DNA of 28,572 bases. It comes from Bacteroidota bacterium (lineage in GTDB: Bacteria; Bacteroidota; Bacteroidia; Chitinophagales; BACL12). The notes below the pieces were generated by a model. The model was not told the origin of the DNA, searched no databases, and was given only the letters and a program-made list of their open reading frames with translations. The stretch covers positions 1-28,572 of the forward strand of contig JADJJZ010000005.1 of assembly GCA_016706255.1 (NCBI GenBank), read 5' to 3'. The position numbers were made by a program, and so were the translations under genes. Positions 1 through 10,212 of the stretch are shown piece after piece. Each line of letters starts with the position of its first letter. Position 1 is the first letter of the stretch.

Positions 1-1707
1 CAGTTCGGTTGCGGTTTTCTGATTTTGGGTATAAATTCATTGTCACGCCTTTCACTTTAAAGTGGCATCACCGCTCAAGGTGATGCCGGTCGCTCCGGCC
101 ATTTTTATCGCCGATTGTGGCATATAATGATGCTAACTTTTGTGTGCTGGCAGCAATTTTTTACATCATTGGTGCCAAATAAACTCGCCTGCACAGGCAA
201 ATCAATTATTTCACGATCGGGTGGCACAGCAGAAGAAGATACGTCGTTCCCTGCTTAACAGGATATCCGGCAAGCAGGTAGGCCCTTATGGTCGCCAAAT
301 TCATTACCATTTCTTCCCTGGTTTGAGCATAGGCATTTTATTTCAAAACTTTGGGCAGCGTAAGGGATGGTTTTGGGTATTTTTTCAAATACATCGGTAA
401 AAACAGGATTTTCATCAGTAATGGCAATCGTTTCTGTTTCTTTTGGAGATTGCCAGATGTACTTAAGCCTGTTGCTTTGTAAAAATGCCATTTACAGAAT
501 TTAAAATCCATATCAATTGCGGGAAGATAATAATATTGCAACCGCGTTCCGGTTGTTGATTTAATGTTAGATAAACCTCGGAAATAGATTTTACTTCATT
601 TAAAATAATTAAATCAAATTTATCTAAAACATTAAAATCAATTTGTGTAACAGCATTATTAGTTGTTGAAGAAATTATTTTCCCGATCAGTGATTTAAAA
701 ATGGATTTTCAGCATTTCCATTAATTATGATTGCGAATCGACTTGCGGTTTAAAGTAAATATAATACATCATCAAAAGTTACCGGATAATCTTTTCCGCT
801 CAATTCGCCATTATACCAGCCAGTTCAGTAAATTATGAACGACATGGTACATCGATAATTTTACTCATAAGAACCAACCGTAATGTCTCGGCGATAGATT
901 TAATTTGTTCGCTTTGAACTTTAAAAGAAACGGCGCGTTAGTTATTTCTTCACTGCCGTAATTACTTATTGTATAACAAAGTTATAATGGCTGATTTAAA
1001 ATTTGAACCCGGTGTAAACCAAACAGAATCAACAGTAAGGTTGCGCTGTTCGTTACTTTTAAGTGGAGCGAGGTTAATAAAGGTGGTATCATTTTCACAA
1101 ACCACGGCATTTTTAAAATCGGCAAACTGTAAATCAGACTTTTGTATTCCGGCATCTTCATGATTTAAAGTATCTTTCTGGCGTTTAAAAATTTCATCCA
1201 TGTTGCGCTGCGAAGTTGTTCGTTGCGCCTGCGCTATCATCTACAACATTCATCTTTACTTACCTCCGATCGCTGATGTTTTGCTTCCCATGTCGTTTTG
1301 TAAGCAACTGGTGAAATTTATCGTCACTTGCTATGTCCTATACAATTTCTTCCGCTTTGCGTTTAGCAATGTTGATACAATAATTGTTCATCATTATTAA
1401 CAGCCTCCATACTAAAAGCTGCTGTCAGTAAGTACTTACGGCACGATGTGCAGTAGTTTTTGCCGATTGGTTAGAAGGAATAAAAGGTTGTACAAATGCA
1501 AAAACCAAAAGCAATTGCCAGTAAACGGGATAATAAAATAAACAAATGTTTTCAGTTTACTTTTTTGTTGCGGTTTCTTCCTGTATGTTTTAAGAAACCG
1601 ACATTAGTAAATAAACCGTTTTAAATCTGCGAAAATTAAACAGGTGTATAATAACCGGAATTGCCAGTGCTGCTAATCCAAATAAAATGCAGGAATGCAA
1701 ACTGCAT
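1..1707 (-). CDS. BatA-like membrane protein, partial, frameshifted
   Basis: The N-terminus, read across indels, begins MQFAFLHF and continues with IPVIIHLFNFRRFKTVYFTN, the hallmark of the aerotolerance-regulator N-terminal (BatA) domain. A second hydrophobic segment ending in FVQPFIPS follows. Further on are a vWA-like DNSFSMEAVNND stretch and a segment reading DLIILNEVKSISE, as in Bacteroidota BatA-domain proteins. The start is the ATG at 1705-1707. About 570 residues are visible and the gene runs off the left edge; family members are usually somewhat longer. It is broken by many indels, most likely sequencing errors because the residue pattern is conserved across frames. The tRNA-Pro lies just upstream on the same strand. 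The family is a membrane-anchored Bat/stress-associated protein of poorly defined role. I am sure of the family and unsure of the C-terminal boundary. Confidence 0.75.
64..99. repeat. Double-hairpin palindrome near the left edge
   Basis: GGCATCACC (64-72) and GGTGATGCC (79-87) form a perfect 9-bp stem around GCTCAA. GCCGG (85-89) and CCGGC (95-99) can form a second stem that overlaps the first by three bases. It lies in the poorly resolved 3' part of the batA-like gene, so it is either coding sequence that happens to be palindromic or a repeat inserted near the gene end. No second copy is seen in the window. Confidence 0.5.
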
Positions 1708-1834
1708 ATTGTTTAATTAATCGAATTTATAAACCAAAACTGAGTAAATTTAGTATACCTGGCTATGGTTTAGGTAATTTAATACATTAACGGAAGGTAA
1801 ATAAAAATAAGCTGCGGTAAGCAACTAAATTATA

Positions 1835-1906
1835 TCAGGACGACAAGATTCGAACTTACGACCACGCCCCCAACTGATATGAACTCACCGGGCTGGCTAC
1901 ATCCCG
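1835..1906 (-). tRNA. tRNA-Pro (GGG anticodon), slightly damaged
   Basis: On the minus strand the sequence starts CGGGATGTAGC, has the D-loop piece CAGCCCGGTGAG, an anticodon loop TTGGGGG (anticodon GGG) and the T-arm core GTTCGAATC. It ends in CGTCCTG, which pairs with the 5' CGGGATG through seven pairs including two wobbles, followed by discriminator A. It is 72 nt, a few bases shorter than usual, and the 5' side of the anticodon stem pairs poorly. That fits the indel errors of this region better than a decayed gene. CCA is not encoded. Confidence 0.85.
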
Positions 1907-1918
1907 TTTATGTTGGCA

Positions 1919-1926
1919 CAAAAGTA
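1919..1926 (-). promoter_or_regulatory. Putative -7 element for tRNA-Pro
   Basis: TACTTTTG on the minus strand matches the Bacteroidota -7 consensus TAnnTTTG exactly and lies 12 nt upstream of the tRNA 5' end. No TTG is seen at the expected -33 distance. Confidence 0.5.
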
Positions 1927-2115
1927 TAAACAGAAATTGATAAATCGATGAAAATTTATAAAATGTTGAATTTCAAGATGTTATAATTGATTTTAAGTTT
2001 AAATGAGATTGTCATGCCGTTATAATGATTCCAGTTTGGCACAGTATTCGTATTTCTGTATCAAATAATTGATTAACTACTAAAGCTTAAAATTACTTGA
2101 AAAGATAAGTAAGTA

Positions 2116-2498
2116 ATGATGACAATCGCAGTGGTTTTATCTACCAACATGTTTGCTCAAACAGCAAATGGCGATTCGAAAGTAGCAGGTGAAAAGAAAA
2201 AAGGTGGAAAGCTACGACTACCGAAAAAGTAAAGCTGCATTAGTAAACCAAAAGCCGAAAAAAACAGGTTGCTAAAAGCCGCTACTCCTTCAAAAGAGCA
2301 ATTGCTGCAAAACATAAAGATGAGTTAAAAGGTAAATACGAAACTAAAGAGCGACAAAGCGTGTCCAATAAAGAGCATCGTGATGCGCAAGCAGCTACCG
2401 ATAAAGAAAAGTAAAAGCGCATAAAGCAGAAGTGAAAGCAAATCGATAGGAAGCGAAGCGAAAGCAAACTGCAACACGAGCACGATAAAGACGGGTAA
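2116..2498 (+). CDS. Lysine/alanine-rich secreted protein, frameshifted
   Basis: An ATG-ATG start is followed by a hydrophobic stretch ending at MFAQ, which resembles a signal peptide (TIAVVLSTNMFAQ). After it come lysine-rich segments such as EKKKGGK, and in another frame AAKHKDELKGKYETKERQ and DKEKVKAHKAEVKANR-like charged sequence. The end is taken as the TAA at 2496-2498, after HEHDKDG. Several indels split it, so the exact protein cannot be rebuilt. The composition suggests a small, basic, low-complexity exported protein, and I recognise no family. A hairpin with a T-rich tail follows at 2534. The true start may be slightly upstream, because the signal peptide as seen lacks basic residues at its N-terminus. 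Confidence 0.5.
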
Positions 2499-2533
2499 TT
2501 TTTTATATAGTTGGTTAAGGGTAAGAACAAGAG

Positions 2534-2567
2534 CCTCTTCGGAGGTGATACCGGGAGAGGTTTTATT
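2534..2567 (+). terminator. Possible terminator after the lysine-rich gene
   Basis: CCTCT (2534-2538) pairs with AGAGG (2556-2560) and CGG (2540-2542) with CCG (2551-2553), with a small internal loop, followed by TTTTATT. A competing short CCTC-TTCG-GAGG hairpin exists in the same place. Base errors here make the exact structure uncertain. Confidence 0.35.
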
Positions 2568-2803
2568 ACCATTTAAATAACTTAGGTGTGATTGCATAAA
2601 AACGCAAAGCAAATACCACAATAAATCAAATAATGCCTTGATAGGTAGTAGTGTTTAAAAGCGACTCTTCTAAGTTGGGTCCGAAAATAAGTGCTGCCCG
2701 TTCACCTGGCTTCCGGTATGTTTTATAAACGGAAAAATGCGGTTTGACAAAACCATCCCTACCAAAACGTGAATAGCATGCAAACGGTTAAGTAGGTATA
2801 TAT

Positions 2804-4606
2804 ATGGAAACACTGGATTTGAGGTGTCAAGATGAAGATTCGGCTAATAATTGCTGCCAGCATGTCCATTGGCAAACTACAAAAGCAGTTCCAAAAATAA
2901 GGCAATACCCACGTGAATCCGCAATTTTAAGGCATTGTCTTTATCATAAAAATGCGCTGTTTTGCCCAAAAACACGCTTCGGAATAATATAATAAGTTAC
3001 TGAGCAAAACACCCTTAGCAGCAGAATGCAATCAGTCCTCATTTTGGAAGGCAAAATAAGCATGAGAAGGCTAAAAAAAGCTCTGATACCAACCAACAAA
3101 ATTTTACTACAATTATTGCGGGGTTTTTTGATGGTGGTTTTTCACCTGAGTTATTTGTTCGAGTTGTGCCATTTGGGCAAAATTACTGTCTTCGATAACA
3201 ATTTATCTACTAACTTTGTTTTCAACTTATGGCAAAAACTCTTCATTATACTTTAGCCGTTTCGCTTTGATTAGTTCAGCTGGAAGGCGCAAAACGCAAA
3301 AAACCGCGTAGCCATTACGTTTTTGATTGCCGATTCCACTTTTGTCCGGGCAATGCCTGAAAAAGGGTGCGCCCACTTTTAAGGCTTACTTTAAACGACT
3401 CCTTGTATAAGATGGAAACCTTTTTCGGTTTTAATTTCCGGGGATGGTCGAGATGAATATTATTGTGGAACAATTCCATTAGTCTGATAAATGAATATCA
3501 ACGATTATATAATGCGAATGCTACGCCGCGGTAAATTCAAACACGATAAAAGTTACCTTACAGAGAAGGTATATCTTCAAAAAAAACAAACTGACAGATA
3601 TCTCGCAAAGGTAGTTGCTAACATTTCTGGCAGCGCCTTCCAGCAAAGAGGAAACCAGGCGCCGCTTTTAATGCTCACTAAAAGTATCAGGATCCAGCTT
3701 ACGAAAAGCGGAAGAAAGAAGAATCATTAAAATTAAGGATTAAGCCAAAGAAAACTTTGTATTTTCACGACGTTACAATCACTAAAACCACTAATACGGC
3801 TCATCAATTATTAAAAAGGGAAAGAGGATGTATTTTCGGTGCCTTAGATGAAAGTTCAATTGCATGGAAAGTTTGCCGAAAATGTTTTGAAAGTTGTTCT
3901 ACTTTCCTCGGCAATACACCAATTGCAATGCATATGGGTGCCAATTAATCAATTAGCTGAAAATGTAAAACTGAAGTAATACCTGCACAGCGCTACCAGT
4001 ATTGAATCTGGAAAACTGATTGACCGTTCAATAGAAGTGTCAAGCGGTAAAATAGATTTTAATTTACACTCCAATCAGCAAGTCCGAACGTGCGTAAAAA
4101 TCGCGCTTAACAGATTTAAGTTGTGAGTTTTGGAAGAAAGCGCTGGACCATGTTCCAGCTGTTTCATTTCTAAGTATTACAATCTGCTTATAAAAGATGC
4201 TATCAGTGAATGGGGAAGTGTATTAGGATTAACACATCGCTGCTCAACAATATTCCCAAGTTATAGCAGTATGGCTGAGGCTAAAGCGACCTTGAAAGTA
4301 AATAGCCGGTTTTGGTTACCACTGGTAAATTCAGAAAGTAAGGGTAAATACTATCTCGCAATCACCAACCTGGACTACTGCAGGAAGTGGCGTAAAAGGT
4401 TTTGATGCATTTTTTAATTATGCCAACAGCCTTTCACCTTTAGGCAATGCAAGCGCTGATGCCTTGCCGATTATTGTGTATTATTCATGTTCAGCGATTT
4501 AGGTCGCATGATTACCATGCAGAATTTATATCACGATGGTGGTTTCAGTTCAGTTGGTGTTAGTCAGGAAATTATGGATATGCTTCGAAAGATGAAGCAT
4601 AAATAA
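2804..4606 (+). CDS. One or two unrecognised, heavily broken genes
   Basis: Plus-strand open segments in shifting frames fill this stretch and end at the TAA at 4604-4606, after SQEIMDMLRKMKHK. A strong plus-strand terminator follows directly. The last part reads GVKGFDAFFNYANSLSPLGN and then DALPIIVYYSCS, DLGRMITMQNLYHDGGFSSV in shifted frames. Earlier pieces include ATSIESGKLIDRSIEVSSGK and a lysine-rich stretch around 3690-3750. I do not recognise a family. The left boundary is arbitrary; 2804 is the first plausible ATG. It may be two genes, with the break somewhere around 3250-3500. I am fairly sure that something coding ends at 4606 and unsure of everything upstream. Confidence 0.35.
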
Positions 4607-4632
4607 AAATTATATCATTTCATTTTAAATAA

Positions 4633-4668
4633 ATCCTTGTCTTAACTAAAAGACAAGGATTATTTTTT
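4633..4668 (+). terminator. Rho-independent terminator
   Basis: An 11-bp perfect stem ATCCTTGTCTT (4633-4643) and AAGACAAGGAT (4650-4660) around a 6-nt loop is followed by TATTTTTT. It sits 27 nt after the last plus-strand stop and 20 nt past the 3' end of the minus-strand DUF1444-like gene, so it may serve both convergent genes. Confidence 0.85.
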
Positions 4669-4687
4669 ATGGTGTTTAGAAATTATT

Positions 4688-5613
4688 TCAATAAAATAGT
4701 GGTGCCAAAATCAATTGAAAATTTTCTGGCGGATTAAGTGTGATGTTTTTATCATCTATATCAAATACGATTTGTGTGATATCATTATTATACATCCAAA
4801 ATAAATTATTATTGCTGATTGGCGGGGCCTTGACTGTGAGCGCCTTAGCGTTGCCTGTATCAACACTTTTGTAGTCATTACCTGGCTTCTATGTTGTTTA
4901 TTGGATGAAGCAGCACCGAGTGGCGGTTAGGAATGGAAAAAAGTGTTCCATACTTACCCAGTAATTCCGGGTAATTTCCAAATTGATAAATTATGTTCGG
5001 GCTAAAAAAGTGTGTAGCTGTAACCTGATGAATGATAATTTCTCCTAATTGAATTTGTTTGGGTGAATGTTTTGTTTTTGCATTTACATTTTCCATTCCC
5101 AGTTTAAATACTTCATCAAATGAATTATTCCATTTTTTCTAAAAATGTGGTTGAACATTAATAATACTATCAGCATATCAAAAACCAGCATTGCAACAAT
5201 ATCACCACAAAAAGGTTTAGTTAACATGAGATGTTCACGGTTTGTTTGATGTAATTTTATGATATAATCAGACAGCAATATGTGATTTAACTGATTGAAA
5301 TCAAGGGCTGTGGTATTAAATTTTTTTGAGTTGTTGCTGCCCGCAATAAAGCATCAAAATAATCAGTAACAATTTTGTTGCTTTTTTATTTTTGTTGTTT
5401 ACACGCTCGCGATACATTGCTTAATCCCAATGAGCGGATAAGGCTTTATTATTTTTAATTGCCAACTACTTCATCACCCAAATCATAATCCATTTTTTGA
5501 TTTGAAATAACTATCCAGGGCGGCGAGGAAAGCAGTGTATTCATTTGGTTTGAAAGGTTGCCCATCCGGGCACAATCGAATAATCCGATTCGTGGGGAAA
5601 AAAATGAGAACAT
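4688..5613 (-). CDS. DUF1444-like protein, frameshifted
   Basis: Read across indels from the ATG at 5611-5613, the protein begins MFSFF and continues ESDYSIVPGWATF, NEYTAFLAALDSYFKSK, KPFCGDIVAMLVFDM, NSFDEVFKLGMENV and PNIIYQFGNYPELLGKYGTL, then FSIPNRHSVLLHPI. The order (a mid-protein GDIV-VFDM strand, a helix ending in EN, then an IPNRH strand) resembles the DUF1444 (YtpQ-like) family of cytoplasmic proteins of unknown function. It has no signal peptide. The expected size is about 300 residues. The stop is either TGA at 4688 or a TAA a few bases later, because the frame at the end is ambiguous. It is transcribed divergently from the protease cluster and could be unrelated to it. The family call is moderate; a conserved gene being present is likely. 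Confidence 0.5.
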
Positions 5614-5696
5614 AATAATTGTTTTTAAGGTTAATCAGGTAAAAATATCAAAACTTAATAATCTCCAAACCGAAGAATTATTTATTTGCTTATAAA

Positions 5697-7467
5697 AATG
5701 ACATCTTCAAAACCATTTAGATGTTAAGCGATTATTAATAATGTTGAAAAGGCAATAAGCGGTTAGCCGATTTTACGATACATACATCTACCCCAAAAAA
5801 TGTTAAAATTTTCAAATTCACGGAAACCGTGAATGGTATGCCAAACCTTTTACAGAATTTTATTAAAGGAATTACCACAACATTACCATTTAGATGCTTC
5901 TGTAAACAACATGAACGGGCAGTCACATTTTAACCGGAGAACTAGGTCAAACCCACAATTTGGTGGAAAGCGACGATATGATTATCGTTAGAACCCATGG
6001 TGGTGTTCAGCTTGGAGGTGATTTTCCGGTAATGCTGCTATCAGTGAAATTTTAGCTGATTTGAACTGATGAATACATTTAGTGACGCTTCCCATTTGTA
6101 TATAAATTGAAATCGGTTGTAATTGGTGCTGATTTATTAATTAATGAATTAAAACTTTTGGTTGAGCAAGCAGCCTTGCCACAAATCAGGTTTATAGGTT
6201 CCGTTTTTGTTTATGCGAAAACAGGTATTTACCAGATTTACACGGCAATATTTTATTAAATTTTATGATGAACTGAGTTACAATAATGCCTTTAGTATTT
6301 TACTATCAAATGGATTTGTAATTAAGCGACAATTAGAATTTATTAAAAACGGATTTTTTGTGAGCCCGTTGCTGATTTAGGTCGAAATATTTTTGATAAA
6401 TGTCAGGAATTATTGCCTTAAAACCTGGAATATTGTCACCTGAATTGGTAGTCCGCCGAAGATCATTATTACAAAATGATATTACTGCTGCAGCAATTAC
6501 AGCGCTTGAAAATAATTGGGTATTAAAAAAAGTAGAAGCAGAAAAAGCTTGCAATATTCCGGGTGCAAATACGGTAATTTGTATGATTGATGATGGTTTG
6601 GATTTTGCGCATCCTGCATTTTTCAATACGGGAAAATTATTTATCCGGTCGATTTAATGGATAAACAACGTAAACGTTTGCCTGGTCATGCCATTGATGA
6701 TATGCATGGAACAGGCCAGCTGCAAATATTGCGTGCTCAGCAGATATACGATTCCCGGCATGCTCTGATGCGCGGCTAATCCAATACGTTCAATAGGGTT
6801 TGGGTTCCATTACTGAAGCCGAAGCATTTGTGTGGGCTGCTAATAATGGTGCAGATATTATTTCCTGCAGTTAGGGACCACCGGATAGCAATTTTACCAA
6901 TCAAACAGATGATGATTATGTTTTTCCAATTCCGGATCATACTAATCTTGCCATTAAATATGCAGAAAAAGGAAGAAACGGAAAAGGTTGTTTGGTTTTT
7001 TGCTGCGGGAAATGGTAAAGAGCCATTAAAAAATGATCAGTATGCTTCCACATGAAATGGTAATGGCAATTGGTTCAAGTAATGATAAAGATGAAAGCAC
7101 TGTTTTTCAGATTACGGACCGCCCTTATTATGTTGTTTCCCAAGTGGTGATTATACATTGGTAGATAGTATTAATCAGCCCACTTTTGGTTCGCGTTGCA
7201 GATATTATTGGTGATGGCGGATTTAGTAAAAGCGAATTTTATGATTTTTTAACGGCACTTCGCATCTTGTCCCGGCGCTGCGGGAATTGCTGCATTAATG
7301 TTATCGCTTGCGCCTGAATTAACACGTGAGCAGGCTAAACAAATTATTATTCAATCGTGCAAAAAAATTGGCAATCAAACCGACTATCAAAATAATATCA
7401 GCGAAAAATATGGCAATGGTTTATTGATGGCAAATAATATAATTCAAAACACTTTGGCATTTAATAA
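5697..7467 (+). CDS. Subtilisin-like serine protease (S8) no. 1, frameshifted
   Basis: The catalytic core is plain across frames: Asp in VICMIDDGLDFAHPAF (codons 6589-6594), His in DMHGTG (6705-6707), the oxyanion Asn in FFAAGNG (7011-7013) and Ser in NGTS followed by CPGAAGIAAL (7260-7262). Before the core is a propeptide-like region reading IYQIYTGNIF, LSNGFVIKRQLEFIKNGFFV, GRNIFDKCQELL and HPELVVRRRSLLQND, typical of bacterial subtilases. About 150 residues still further upstream (NNVEKAISG, DDMIIVRTHGGVQLGGD) are unrecognised and could be an N-terminal accessory domain or a separate short gene. The start at 5697 is tentative. No signal peptide is seen, so a cytoplasmic enzyme is likely. 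It runs directly into the caspase-like gene; as sequenced the frame is open across the junction, and a one-base change in the A-run near 7465 would end it with TAA. Confidence 0.8.
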
Positions 7468-7480
7468 AAAACGAATAATT

Positions 7481-8387
7481 ATGGACACTGCAAAAACAAT
7501 CGGCAAAGGATATGCATTACATATCGGAATAAACTTTGTGGACACGAATTTTTGGAAATCATGTTCCTGTATTAGATGGTTAGGTTGCGGATATGGAGAG
7601 TATGGAAAAATGGCGCGGCAATGCAATTTAATACGGAAACATTACAAATGAAGCGGCAACAAAAGTGCAATTTTATCAGCGTTTGCCAAATATGCCAAAT
7701 TAGTAGGTCGGGTGATTTTTTCTGGTAACCTATGCAGGACATGGTGCACCAATTATTGATACAGATGGCGATGAAGAAGATGGTTTTGATGAATCGTGGG
7801 TTACTTATGACCAGTTTTTGCTGGATGATGAAATAAAAGCAGCCTTTCAGCAATTTGTGCCGGACGCCAATGTGGTGTTAATTTCCGGATTCTTGCCATT
7901 CAGGTTCTGTAAAACCGTGTATTTGCTTTTGAAGCTGCATTAATTACAAATCCGCATCCAACGCGGAAACGTCGTTATAATGCCATTAAGCAGTGTTACG
8001 AAAATTTTATCGGAACGTGGCATGACGGCAGCAAGTTTGCAACAACGCACTACCAAAATAGATGAAAAACAAACCGCCGCAAATTATTTATTGTTAGCAG
8101 CTTGTCAGGATAAAGAATTTGCACAGGAAGAATTAGGTCATGGGATTTTTGAGCAATTTAATTAAATTGTTTAATGCGACTACAGATAAACACTTTGACT
8201 TATGAAGATTGGTTGCAGGGAATTTTAAATGCAATGCCTTCTGATCAACATCCGCGAATTGATGATAGTGAAGTGTTTAAAAATAAATATTCAGCACACA
8301 AAAATATTTGACTTTGGCGCAACAATTAAAACAGATGCAATAGTTGCCAATCCGAATCCTGTTGCATCTCCCCAAAACAAAAAATAA
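7481..8387 (+). CDS. Caspase-like cysteine protease (C14, metacaspase type), frameshifted
   Basis: The first strand KGYALHIGIN is followed by VPVLDG and acidic/aromatic segments, then the catalytic His in VTYAGHGAPIIDTDGDE (7740-7742) and the catalytic Cys in DSCHSGS (7894-7896), in the right order and spacing for the p20 part of a metacaspase or caspase. The segment LLLAACQDKEFAQEELGHG and later LTYEDWLQGILNAMPSDQHP match the usual C-terminal part of bacterial C14 proteins. The stop is TAA at 8385-8387, after SPQNKK. The corrected length is about 300 residues, so it is a stand-alone caspase domain with no visible sensor or membrane segment. Metacaspases normally cleave after Arg or Lys; the specificity here is unknown. 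Several indels break the frame. It lies between two S8 protease genes on the same strand. Confidence 0.85.
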
Positions 8388-8411
8388 AACTTCAATAAAA
8401 TAAAAAGTATC

Positions 8412-10201
8412 ATATTGGATACCGAAGAAAATTATATCCATTCTCTGCAAAGTGGTTTAAAGGGGTGTTGCAGAAGATAGTTTACGTGTGGTTGATAAAA
8501 GTGTGTTTTCTGAGTCACTTCCGGGAAAACAGAATGGGATAAAGCTTATCAATTATTAATGGCAAACAGCGACAAAAAATCAATTTTGTTGAGGCGGATA
8601 ATACTGCAACTTTATTTACGGATGCTACTGTTGAAGATAACAATAACCGAGGTGTGCGCAGTGATGAAGGATATTTATTTACCTACCCCAACCCTGAGGA
8701 TGTTTGAAACCGACAACGAATTTATATGGCATTTAGAAGATAACTACAGTCAGTTGCGCAGTGCCTTTCAAAAAGTATTCAGTGATTTATACAACCGTGG
8801 TTTAATTCCGGATGAAAGTGATGATTTGGTAACCATTGCACATATTGATACGGGTTATTTACATGGACACCCGTTACGTCCAATATTTTTAGATGAACAT
8901 AAATCGACATCATTTAGTGTAAGCACCGGCGATTTAGGTTCACCGGAAGATGAGAACATTAATTTATTGCCTGATGGTGTTGAACAGCAGGGTCATGGTA
9001 ATGCAACCTTATCGTTACTCGCGGAAATAAAGTGGATATTTCCATTTCGGATGGAAAATATGCGGGGTATTTTGGTGGCAATCCGTTTGCTAAAATTATT
9101 TCAATTAAAGCAGGTGAATCGGTTGTGTTATTATCGGGAAAAAGCATTTGCGAAAGCCATTGATCATGCGATAAAAATAACTGTGATGTTGTAACGATGT
9201 CGATGGCAGGTTGGCCAACACAAATTATGGCGGATGCAGTTAACCGTGCTTATGAAGCGGGCATTGTAAGTGTATCGGCAGCAGGTAATAGTTGGGTAAA
9301 AGGTGGTAAAAAAGCGTTACCAACAACCTTATTATATCCGCGCGATATGACCGTGTTATAGCTGCAGTGGGTGCTACTTGTAAATATAGTCCTTACCTCT
9401 ATGATCAAAATTTAAAATTGCGCAGCGAAGGCGGATTATATATGCAAATGAATTACGGTCCCGATGAAGCAATGAAAACAGCAATTGCGGGATATACGCC
9501 GAATGTAATGTGGTTTCATCGTTTAGTAAATAAAGCAGCAGGCATTCATACATATTATGTGCAATCGGGAGAGGCTCATCGGGTGCAACGCCTCAGGTTG
9601 CTGCAGCAGCTTCATTATATATTCAATATTATAAAAAGAATTAAGCAAGTATACAGGAGCCAATGCCTGGAAAAAAGTTGAAATTGTTAAGCTGGCTTTA
9701 TTTAAATCAGCAGATAATTCGAACCCTTCGAACAGGAAATATTTTGGAAACGGATTATTAAAAGCTGCGCATGCACTAGATTTTCATCCTGATGAATTAG
9801 TTAAAGAAATTAAAAAAGCTGCTCCCGCAATGGATGAGGGTGGTTTCTTCAAAAATTATTTGGACTGTTCCGCAGGAGAGGAATTGATGATACTGCAATT
9901 AATGAGCAACTTGGAAATATGATGCAAACAGAAGTATTACAACTCTTACATCTTGAACCTGCATTACATCCGTTGTTATGGCTTACAATTTAAATAATGA
10001 TGCGAATCAGTTGAGTGATGCAGATTTACAATTATTATATCAAACTATTGCAACATCACCATATGCTTCAGACTTTTGAAACGCAATTTGCGTAATAATT
10101 ACGCAAATGACCCATTGTCAAAAAATTCGCGCAGTATTTCATTTGAAAATGTCGGACAAAGTAATATTATTCTGCCCACAGAAACGGTGATATTATTATA
10201 A
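8412..10201 (+). CDS. Subtilisin-like serine protease (S8) no. 2, frameshifted
   Basis: The catalytic residues are Asp in IAHIDTGYLHGHP (8847-8849), His in EQQGHGNATLSLLAG (8994-8996), Asn in VSAAGNSW (9287-9289) and Ser in GSSGATPQVAAAASLYIQYY (9579-9581). The N-terminal part reads DTEENYIHSLQSGLKG, SESLPGKTEWDKAYQLLMAN, TYPNPEDVFETDNEFIWHLE and DNYSQLRSAFQKVF and has no signal peptide. About 200 residues after the catalytic Ser contain FGNGLLKAAHALDFHP and a helical tail with ANQLSDADLQLLYQTI. No ATG is evident at 8412, where the reading begins near ILDTEEN, so the start is approximate and may be lost to an error. The end is uncertain: one frame stops at 10201, another runs on into the next gene. 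It differs strongly in sequence from protease no. 1, so it is not a recent duplicate. Confidence 0.8.
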
Positions 10202-10212
10202 GTGTTTCCGGT

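Noticed and set aside
2282..2621. Minus-strand frames opposite the lysine-rich gene
   Set aside because: They are leucine/serine-rich antisense images of lysine-rich coding sequence.
8959..9147. Minus-strand frame within protease no. 2
   Set aside because: It is a shadow of the region holding the catalytic His of the subtilase.
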